A stretch of 37,434 bases of DNA from Candidatus Moraniibacteriota bacterium. Lineage in GTDB: Bacteria; Patescibacteriota; Minisyncoccia; Moranbacterales; GCA-2747515. Position 1 is the stretch's first letter. Every line of letters starts with the position of its first letter. Shown here in pieces: positions 8,986 to 15,104 of this stretch. The stretch is from NCBI GenBank assembly GCA_002747515.1, contig PDPP01000005.1:1-37434 (forward strand). The letters run 5' to 3'. Below the pieces are notes generated by a model that saw only the letters and a list, made by a program, of their open reading frames with translations, did no database searches and had not been told where the DNA came from. Both the position numbers and the translations under genes were made by a program.

Positions 8986-9750
8986 TTATTTTGGTTGCTC
9001 TTCAGTCATTTTCTTTTCTTTGTGCATGACAATCCATTGCTGTGCAATCATAAATACAGTTGATGTGAGCCAGTACAATGTTAGGCCAGAAGGGAATTTT
9101 AATCCGATAAAAAGCGTCATGATTGGTACAATGAAAAGCATTTGTTTTTGCATGATTGTTGCAAAATCTAGTTCATCTGTTTTTTTGTCGTCAGATTTTT
9201 TTGCTGGGGTTTTTTCTATGTTTTGTTCATTTTTTACTTGCATCATTTTGAGTTGGTAAAATTGTGCTGCTGCTGTAATCACGGCAATTGCTGCAAACGG
9301 CTCTGCAAGATTCATAAATCCAATGAAAAATCCATTGATTGCGTCAGGTTGTGGGATAAAAGCATAGAGGTGTTCTGTGTTGACAGAGAGGTGATGATTA
9401 TTGGATAAATTAATAATCACACGGTACATCGTAATAAAAATCACCATCTGAATAATCAGTGGGAGGCACCCTGCTGCAGGATTAACCTTGTGTTTTTTAT
9501 AAAGTGCCATGGTCTCTTTTGTAAGTTTTTCTTTGTCATTTTTATATTTATTCTGCAATTCTTTGATTTTTGGTTGAATTTCTTGCATTTCTTTTTGCGA
9601 TTCAATTTGTTTGCGTGACAGAGGGATAAGTGCAAATTTAATGATAAGCGTCAAAATGATAATTGCAATACCAAAATCATCAAAGATGCTATAGAGACCA
9701 ATTAATGCATTATATATCGGCTGGTAGATAAGTATAAATAATATTTCCAT
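8986..9750 (-). CDS. yidC: YidC/Oxa1 membrane protein insertase
   Basis: 254 residues, the short Oxa1/SpoIIIJ-type form without the large periplasmic domain. It shows the family order of first helix, FGIAIIILTLIIKFALIPLS, a charged cytoplasmic coiled coil (KEMQEIQPKIKELQNKYK), then NPAAGCLPLIIQM and later helices with the substrate groove. The C-terminus is Lys-rich, consistent with ribosome contact. The protein inserts membrane proteins alone or with SecYEG. It is placed 4 nt after rnpA, in the conserved rpmH-rnpA-yidC-jag order. Confidence 0.95.
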   Translation of the reverse strand: MEILFILIYQPIYNALIGLYSIFDDFGIAIIILTLIIKFALIPLSRKQIESQKEMQEIQPKIKELQNKYKNDKEKLTKETMALYKKHKVNPAAGCLPLIIQMVIFITMYRVIINLSNNHHLSVNTEHLYAFIPQPDAINGFFIGFMNLAEPFAAIAVITAAAQFYQLKMMQVKNEQNIEKTPAKKSDDKKTDELDFATIMQKQMLFIVPIMTLFIGLKFPSGLTLYWLTSTVFMIAQQWIVMHKEKKMTEEQPK

Positions 9751-9754
9751 AAAG

Positions 9755-10099
9755 TTATTTTATAATAAGATTGTTTTTTTTCAATGCGTGTAAGATTACT
9801 TTTTTTGATTCTGCATATGATAATATTTTACCATGATTTATATAAGATATCACGATATCTTTACCAGGAGCAATTTTTGGTAAAATATTTTTAACAGCAC
9901 TGCGTAATATACGTTTTTGTTTATTGCGTTTTACTGCTAGTGGTGAAAATTTCTTTCCAACAATAAAACCACATCGTACATAGGGTATATTGTTATCAAT
10001 CCAATACAACAATACGCCACCGGAGTAGTGACGCTTGCCTTTTTTGAGCACATACAAAAGTTCGTTATTGTCGCGTAGGCGGTTGTGAGTGCCAAGCAT
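9755..10099 (-). CDS. rnpA: Ribonuclease P protein component
   Basis: 114 residues from the ATG at 10097-10099, giving MLGTHNRLRDNNELLYVLKKG, which matches the usual RnpA start. A longer form would begin at a GTG (10138) inside rpmH and is less likely. The central motif VGKKFSPLAVKRNKQKRILRSAV contains the conserved RNR-type basic helix (here KRNKQKR) that contacts RNase P RNA. The protein acts with the RNA subunit in 5' maturation of tRNA; no canonical rnpB was recognised in the window. It lies 19 nt downstream of rpmH. Confidence 0.93.
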   Translation of the reverse strand: MLGTHNRLRDNNELLYVLKKGKRHYSGGVLLYWIDNNIPYVRCGFIVGKKFSPLAVKRNKQKRILRSAVKNILPKIAPGKDIVISYINHGKILSYAESKKVILHALKKNNLIIK

Positions 10100-10118
10100 A
10101 TGGTATCTGCACAAATAT

Positions 10119-10253
10119 TTACACTGCAAGTCGTGCACGTCCTTTTTGGCGTCGTCTTTTCAAAACAGCTTGTCCAGATCGTGTTTTCATGCGTGCAAGA
10201 AAACCATGTACGCGTTTTCGCTTGCCTTTTTTTGGTTGGTACGTTCTTTTCAT
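10119..10253 (-). CDS. rpmH: 50S ribosomal protein L34
   Basis: 44 residues: [20 protein letters not shown], then [23 protein letters not shown]. This is a nearly perfect L34 consensus. The start is the ATG at 10251-10253; longer open frame upstream is not conserved. It is the first gene of the rpmH-rnpA-yidC-jag unit, divergent from dnaA across the probable origin. Confidence 0.97.
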   Translation of the reverse strand: MKRTYQPKKGKRKRVHGFLARMKTRSGQAVLKRRRQKGRARLAV

Positions 10254-10284
10254 AGCAATGATATTAAAATTAAATATCCCAATA

Positions 10285-10313
10285 ATGTTATCATAAGAAA
10301 AGTAAAGCGTCAA
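10285..10313 (-). promoter_or_regulatory. Sigma-70-type promoter for rpmH operon
   Basis: On the minus strand TTGACG (10308-10313) and TAACAT (10285-10290) are separated by exactly 17 nt, with a TG-N extension before the -10. The start would be about 25 nt before the rpmH ATG. It probably drives the long operon down to 2962. Confidence 0.5.
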
Positions 10314-10344
10314 CTTAAAGAAGATAAAATATGAAATATAGATC

Positions 10345-10470
10345 AACTTATCCACAAGTTGTTAACAAACTGTGGATAAATAGATAATTTTTCTTTATTT
10401 TGGGAAGGTGATATAATTCGCATACGCAGTTATAAAAAGGTCATCTGTGAATATTTTGTGGATAGTGTTA
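10345..10470. other. oriC: Probable chromosomal replication origin (oriC) with DnaA boxes
   Basis: Between the divergent rpmH and dnaA genes are two perfect DnaA boxes, TTATCCACA at 10348-10356 and its inverse TGTGGATAA at 10371-10379. A one-mismatch box TGTGGATAG lies at 10457-10465. The surroundings are very AT-rich and could serve as the unwinding element. Position next to dnaA and dnaN is the usual bacterial arrangement. No comparable cluster was seen elsewhere in the window. Confidence 0.75.
10409..10417 (+). promoter_or_regulatory. Extended -10 promoter for dnaA
   Basis: TGA directly before TATAAT (10412-10417) is a perfect extended -10. The -35 region (about 10389-10394, T-rich) is weak. 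The transcript would have a leader of about 130 nt containing the near-consensus DnaA box at 10457, which would allow autoregulation by DnaA. Confidence 0.55.
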
Positions 10471-10476
10471 ATTAGC

Positions 10477-10502
10477 AAAAAACCTTATAAAATAAGGGTT
10501 TT
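10477..10502 (+). promoter_or_regulatory. Stem-loop in the dnaA leader
   Basis: AAAACCTTAT and ATAAGGGTTTT flank a 3-nt AAA loop, giving a 10-bp stem with one bulged G. It is not followed by a clean U-run, so it is not a standard terminator. It may affect dnaA mRNA stability or translation; this is inference. Confidence 0.35.
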
Positions 10503-10556
10503 GGAGTGCTTCAAACATAAATTATGTGGCAGAGTTATCAAAAATAATATGTAGTT

Positions 10557-12002
10557 ATGGAAAAAATAAATAAGGAAGAATTATGGCGTTCAGTTTTAGG
10601 GAGTATTGAGCTGTCAATATCAAAAGCAAATTTTAGTACATGGTTTAAAAACACAAAGATTTTGTCAGTAGAAAATGATCATGTTGTCGTTGGTGTGCCA
10701 AATGGCTTTGCAAAAGAATGGTTGGAAAATAAATATCAATCATATATTTTGCAAGCTTTGTATAAGGAGATGCCAAATATTAATACAATGAGCTGTGCGG
10801 TGTATTCTCCGCAAGAATGTGTTGAGGAAAGTTTTGGTACGACAGCACAGAATGATGACGTGTCTCCAAATAATCATGATTCAGAGATGACACAACAACA
10901 AACAGATGTCATCTCAAAGAAAAAAATGTATACCGAGCCAAAGTATACTACACGACCACAAAAAGTAACACAAACGCAAGTTAATCTAAATAGTCGCTAT
11001 ACATTTGATAATTTTGTTGTTGGGGATCATAATGAGTTGGCAAAAGCTGCTTGTCATGCAGTGTGTGAAGATCTTGGAAAAATCTATAATCCACTTTTTG
11101 TTTATGGAAAGGTTGGTCTTGGTAAAACACATCTTCTGCAGTCTATTGGAAATCAAGTACGCTCTGATGATGCACAAAAACGGATTATTTATACAACATC
11201 AGAGAAATTTACTGCAGAATTAGTGAACGCAATTAAAAACAATAAGGCAGATCGTTTTAAGGAAGAATATCAAAAGGTAGATCTTTTAATTATTGATGAT
11301 GTGCAGTTTTTGGCAGGAAAAGAAAAGACACAACTTGAGTTTTTTCATATATTTAATGCGCTTTATAATCTCAATAAACAAATTGTTATATCAAGCGATC
11401 GTCCTCCAAAGGCAATTAGCACGCTTGAGGATCGTTTACGTTCACGATTTGAGGGTGGAATGATTGTAGATGTTAGTCAGCCAGATTTAGAGACACGTAT
11501 ATCAATTTTACAAACTAAAGCGATGGAACGAGGTTTTTATCTCAGTGATGATGTCTTGCGTTTTATGTCAGAAAATATCAAAAATAATATTAGAGAGCTT
11601 GAGGGGGCGCTTAATCGTGTTATTGCTATTTGCGATCTTCATAAAAAAGAACCTACACAACAACTTGTAGAACAGGCACTCGGAAAAATTATTGAAAGCA
11701 GTAAAAAGAAGTGTGTACAACATAAAAATGTTATTGATGTCATTTCAGAGTTTTATGAAGTGAACACTGAAGAATTAATTAGCAAAGGGCGTAAAAAGGA
11801 AATTGTGTATCCACGGCAAATCGCAATGTATCTTTTGCGTAAGGAACTAAACATGTCATATCCTGGTATTGGGAAATATTTCAGCGGTCGTGACCATACG
11901 ACAGCACTACATGCATATGAAAAAATTAGCAGAGAAATTGAAAGCAATGAACGATTAAAAGAAGAAATTGATTTTCTCAAAGAAAAGCTCTATACAGCAT
12001 AA
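10557..12002 (+). CDS. dnaA: Chromosomal replication initiator DnaA
   Basis: 481 residues, a typical length. Domain I at about 1-80 includes FSTWFKNTK. A variable linker follows to about 145. The AAA+ domain carries Walker A GKVGLGKT at 184-191 and Walker B LLIIDDVQF at about 243-251. The C-terminal DNA-binding domain has the DnaA signature GRDHTTALHAYEKI starting at residue 444. It binds the DnaA boxes just upstream and loads the helicase. It is followed 21 nt later by dnaN. No SD precedes the ATG. Confidence 0.98.
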   Translation: MEKINKEELWRSVLGSIELSISKANFSTWFKNTKILSVENDHVVVGVPNGFAKEWLENKYQSYILQALYKEMPNINTMSCAVYSPQECVEESFGTTAQNDDVSPNNHDSEMTQQQTDVISKKKMYTEPKYTTRPQKVTQTQVNLNSRYTFDNFVVGDHNELAKAACHAVCEDLGKIYNPLFVYGKVGLGKTHLLQSIGNQVRSDDAQKRIIYTTSEKFTAELVNAIKNNKADRFKEEYQKVDLLIIDDVQFLAGKEKTQLEFFHIFNALYNLNKQIVISSDRPPKAISTLEDRLRSRFEGGMIVDVSQPDLETRISILQTKAMERGFYLSDDVLRFMSENIKNNIRELEGALNRVIAICDLHKKEPTQQLVEQALGKIIESSKKKCVQHKNVIDVISEFYEVNTEELISKGRKKEIVYPRQIAMYLLRKELNMSYPGIGKYFSGRDHTTALHAYEKISREIESNERLKEEIDFLKEKLYTA

Positions 12003-12023
12003 TAATAAATTAAACCCAAAAAT

Positions 12024-13160
12024 ATGAAAGCAGTGTGTACATATGAAAATCTCAAAGGGGCATTACAAGCAACAGAATTTGCAACAAGTAAAAGTGCGAC
12101 GCTGTCGATTTTGAATAACATTCTCATAGAAACGGACGGGGGACAACTCTGTTTTTCTGCGACGAATTTGGAAATCGGCATTGTCAAAAAAATTCAAGCA
12201 AAGATTGATGCGCCAGGAAAAATTGTGGTGTCAGCGAGTCTTTTGGGGAGTTTTTTGACGGCACTTCGTGGTACAGAACACGTCAAACTCAGCGTGGATG
12301 GGCGGATATTGACGCTGGAGAGTGGTGCACATAAAGCAAAAATCAACGGATATGATGTCGATGATTTTCCCATTATTCCACAAATGAGTGGGCAGAGTAC
12401 AATTGACATTACACTGGCGCAATTCAAAGAAAGTATTGCAAAGGTCCTCAATTTCACATCACGCACAGAAACACGCATTGAACTTACCGGTGTATTCATG
12501 TCATTTCAACCCGAAGAGGTGTGTTCGGTGGCGACAGATAGCTTTCGACTCGGAGAAATGTGCATCCCAAAAAACGAGCTCATCACACGAAATAGTGGAT
12601 CTGAAGAAATGATTGGTGATGGTGCGCAAATCATTTTGCCACAACAACTGTGCGCATATATCAGCAAATTTTCAGATGATCATGAGACTATTCAATGTGC
12701 GATTGAAGAAAATCATTTGTTTTTTGTCTGTGGCGACCTATATGTGACTGCGCGCCTCATCGACGGCGCGTATCCGGATTACAAACAAATTATCCCAGAG
12801 AGCGCGGTGACAAAGGTGCTGATTAAAAAAGATGCGCTTTTGGAAGCGATGAAAGTCACAACGGTGTTTACCGGACGCGAGAGTGGTGAGATTCATTTTG
12901 ATATTGGTGATACGGTGCTCAAAATCACGACAAAACACCAAGAAATTGGAGAAAATACGACAGAACTTGACGTACAAACAGAAGGACCGGCCCAAAAAAT
13001 CGTCCTCAACCCACGCTTTGTCATCGACGGTGTGAATCGCATTGATGAAGACACTGTGGAAATCTCCATCAACGGCAATGCCGCACCTGTGATGTTTCGC
13101 GGTACAGGTGACACACAATCACGCTATACCTATATCGTCATGCCGGTTAAAAGTGCATAA
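12024..13160 (+). CDS. dnaN: DNA polymerase III beta subunit (sliding clamp)
   Basis: 378 residues, the normal length for the three-domain clamp. The N-terminus MKAVCTYENLKGALQATEF and FPIIPQM in the first third match the family. The C-terminus ends NGNAAPVMFRGTG..YTYIVMPVKSA, corresponding to the usual PxxxxxxxxxxYxxxPMR-type end. The gene is visibly richer in G/C than its neighbours upstream. It lies between dnaA and a DUF721 gene two bases downstream. Confidence 0.96.
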   Translation: MKAVCTYENLKGALQATEFATSKSATLSILNNILIETDGGQLCFSATNLEIGIVKKIQAKIDAPGKIVVSASLLGSFLTALRGTEHVKLSVDGRILTLESGAHKAKINGYDVDDFPIIPQMSGQSTIDITLAQFKESIAKVLNFTSRTETRIELTGVFMSFQPEEVCSVATDSFRLGEMCIPKNELITRNSGSEEMIGDGAQIILPQQLCAYISKFSDDHETIQCAIEENHLFFVCGDLYVTARLIDGAYPDYKQIIPESAVTKVLIKKDALLEAMKVTTVFTGRESGEIHFDIGDTVLKITTKHQEIGENTTELDVQTEGPAQKIVLNPRFVIDGVNRIDEDTVEISINGNAAPVMFRGTGDTQSRYTYIVMPVKSA

Positions 13161-13162
13161 AT

Positions 13163-13468
13163 ATGAAAAACATCGGTGATTATCTCACGAAAAAAAAGAT
13201 CAACACACCATCTGCACACAAAAAAGCATCTGCGGACATCGATGGAGAGACGGTCATGCACTTATTTTCCCGTGCGGTCCGTGCAGAGTACGGCAGGCAA
13301 GGCGAAAAAAACATCACACCACAGTTTTACAAAAACGGTGTCATTTTCGTCAAAATTCACAATTCCATCTGGGCGCAAGAACTCTGGATGCACCGCGGAT
13401 TTTTTGTCGATACATTAAATGATAAAATTGGAGGCACGGTTGTGAAAAATATCAAAATTGCAACATAA
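13163..13468 (+). CDS. DUF721 (DciA-like) protein
   Basis: 101 residues. The conserved core IFVKIHNSIWAQELWMHRGFF, then a final VKNIKI strand, matches the DUF721 pattern (SxxWAQEL...L...N). In bacteria without DnaC/DnaI, DUF721/DciA proteins act as replicative helicase operators, and the dnaA-dnaN neighbourhood fits this. It starts 2 nt after dnaN stops, so it is almost certainly co-transcribed. The N-terminus (about 45 residues) is Lys-rich and poorly conserved. Confidence 0.82.
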   Translation: MKNIGDYLTKKKINTPSAHKKASADIDGETVMHLFSRAVRAEYGRQGEKNITPQFYKNGVIFVKIHNSIWAQELWMHRGFFVDTLNDKIGGTVVKNIKIAT

Positions 13469-13479
13469 AAGGGGATAGG

Positions 13480-13760
13480 TTATAGGGAGTAGGGGAGAGG
13501 GAATAGAAGATAATTTGTAGCCGGTAGCAATCTAGTGCTCTCATATTATGTCATCTCGACCGGAGCGCATGCGGAGTGGAGAGATCTCAGGTGTTCACAT
13601 ATCTATAATGTCATAAAATTAAAAGCCATGGCTAGAGAACTAGATTACTAGATGATATAACACTTTTGATTTACCACTTAGTTTGAGATTCCTCCACTCC
13701 GCATGCGCTCCGGTCGGAATGACAAATTTTTTAAAATTGTGTTATCTCGACATATTCATA
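13480..13760. repeat. Composite dispersed repeat, left block
   Basis: Holds two 39-nt repeat copies in opposite orientation. Copy A at 13550-13588 reads GTCATCTCGACCGGAGCGCA then TGCGGAGTGGAGAGATCTC. Copy B at 13685-13723 is its near inverse complement. After B, GTGTTATCTCGAC (about 13740-13751) looks like a truncated third copy. The flanks (GGGAATAGA, GTAGCCGGTAGC, ACTAGATTACTAGATGAT) recur in the right block at 14700-14936. No ORF of interest was seen in this interval. Confidence 0.8.
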
Positions 13761-13790
13761 CTCTTTCTATTGTGTCATAGAAACCAAAAA

Positions 13791-13820
13791 GCCACTGAGA
13801 AACAACTGTTTCTCAGTGGC
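13791..13820 (-). terminator. Rho-independent terminator
   Basis: Perfect 14-bp stem (GCCACTGAGAAACA / TGTTTCTCAGTGGC) with a 2-nt loop, followed on the minus strand by TTTTTGG. It lies 5 nt after the stop codon of the gene at 13826-14608. Confidence 0.85.
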
Positions 13821-13825
13821 GTGGT

Positions 13826-14608
13826 TTATTGCACCATTTCAATCCGCTCAATGCCACCGGCAAAGAGAGGATTGTCTTCTGTCCACTGTATGCGAGAAGT
13901 GCCGTTTTCATTGAAAGTGTGTGCATGCATTTCACGCTCATCCCACACCTTTGTTTTATAAAAGTCATGCAGAACTTTATTGACATTAAAAACATTTTCT
14001 TCATGACGTAACATTTTTACAGCAGCAACAAGGCATTCTTCAGTCCATGCTTTTGTTTTATAAAAGTCATGCATAGATTTATCGGTTTTTTCATGACGTA
14101 ATATTTTTACGACAACAGAAAGGAGCTCCTCAATGCAAAAATCATCTTTTGGTACAAGTTTAAATGTTTTTCGCAATCCATTCTCTCCATTCCAAAAATC
14201 TTGTGTGATAAGTACATTATTTCCCTCAAGCCACTTGTACAAATCTGTTGTGCTATCAAAACGTACACGACGCATGTTAGCGATTTTTGGGATACAAAAT
14301 CCATGATTAATTATTTTACCACTGTCATTGAATTGAATAACATATCCATCTTTAAGTTCTGTTGCAGCTAGACCTACAAAGAAAGAACATGCAACTATAA
14401 GTATGCATATAAAGCATCCGCCAAATATACAAAATAGAAAAAGAAATCCCAATGGTTTATTCATGACTGCGATAACTAATAAAAAAAGCACAAGTCCTAT
14501 TGATTTAAAAAGGATTTTTAGCAACCGTTCTCTCAGAAAATTCACTACTTTTGCAACCTTTTCCGATGTAAGAACACACTCTTCATCCTTGCGTGAATAT
14601 GTCAACAT
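13826..14608 (-). CDS. Membrane protein of unknown function with an internal duplication
   Basis: 260 residues, no family recognised. Two hydrophobic helices lie at about 33-50 and 54-80. A soluble C-terminal part contains a repeated unit: VKILRHEKTDKSMHDFYKTKAW and VKMLRHEENVFNVNKVLHDFYKTKVW. The first hydrophilic residues (TYSRKDEE) suggest a cytoplasmic N-terminus. The start is supported by a strong SD, GGAGGTG, five bases before the ATG, which is rare in this window. It stands alone, has its own terminator, and is bracketed by related repeat blocks at 13480-13760 and 14700-14936. It may therefore be an accessory cassette. Lineage-specific origin is inferred. Confidence 0.75.
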   Translation of the reverse strand: MLTYSRKDEECVLTSEKVAKVVNFLRERLLKILFKSIGLVLFLLVIAVMNKPLGFLFLFCIFGGCFICILIVACSFFVGLAATELKDGYVIQFNDSGKIINHGFCIPKIANMRRVRFDSTTDLYKWLEGNNVLITQDFWNGENGLRKTFKLVPKDDFCIEELLSVVVKILRHEKTDKSMHDFYKTKAWTEECLVAAVKMLRHEENVFNVNKVLHDFYKTKVWDEREMHAHTFNENGTSRIQWTEDNPLFAGGIERIEMVQ

Positions 14609-14681
14609 ATTTCACCTCCATTGATTGTATGATTGATTATATTTTTTTGTAAAATTACAGATAATACAGCGTAACATTATT

Positions 14682-14697
14682 TTGACATGTGTGTCAA
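14682..14697. promoter_or_regulatory. Perfect palindrome upstream of the solitary gene (operator candidate)
   Basis: TTGACA-TGTG-TGTCAA is a 6-bp-arm inverted repeat about 75 nt upstream of the ATG at 14608. It could bind a dimeric regulator. No promoter spaced correctly to the start could be assigned with confidence. Confidence 0.3.
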
Positions 14698-14699
14698 TT

Positions 14700-14936
14700 T
14701 TAGGGAATAGGTGAGAGGGAATAGAGGATAGTGTGTAGCGGGTAGCGTGTGGCCGGTAGCTTTTAGATGGCTAGATCGCTAGATGATTAGATTACTAGAT
14801 GATCTAAAATTTTTTTGATTTATTTTTTACCGTTTAGTTTGAGATTCCTCCACTTCGCATGCGCTCCGGTCGGAATGACATTTTTTAAACCTGTGTCATC
14901 TCGACCGGAGCGCATGCGGAGTGGAGAGATCTCGGG
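14700..14936. repeat. Composite dispersed repeat, right block
   Basis: Contains copy C (14841-14879), which is copy B with one change, and copy D (14895-14933), which is copy A, in opposite orientations. Shared flanks with the left block include GAGAGGGAATAGA, GGCCGGTAGC, GATTACTAGATGAT and TTTAGTTTGA just before the repeat. The block therefore repeats the organisation seen on the other side of the gene at 13826-14608. The rest of 14609-15104 holds no gene I can support. Confidence 0.8.
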
Positions 14937-15017
14937 TTGTCACAAGTCTATATGTAGAATATATGATATGTATTGTGTTTTATCTTGCTTTTTTATATGA
15001 CGTGATTGTAGTGTACG

Positions 15018-15047
15018 AAAAAACCTGCCACGCAATGACAGGTTTTT
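15018..15047 (-). terminator. Terminator hairpin after the PBP gene
   Basis: AAAAACCTG (15019-15027) pairs with CAGGTTTTT (15039-15047) around an 11-nt loop, about 57 nt beyond the PBP stop. A and T runs on both sides allow it to work in both directions. Between it and the gene is a short direct repeat (CCTAATCAACTAATTA-like, twice). Confidence 0.65.
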
Positions 15048-15104
15048 GTGCCCTAATCAACTAATTAAACTAATACCTAATCAACTAATTACTAATTACG
15101 AACA

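Noticed and set aside
13480..14936. CRISPR array
   Set aside because: The repeats occur as inverted pairs at irregular spacing with no regular spacers and no cas genes.
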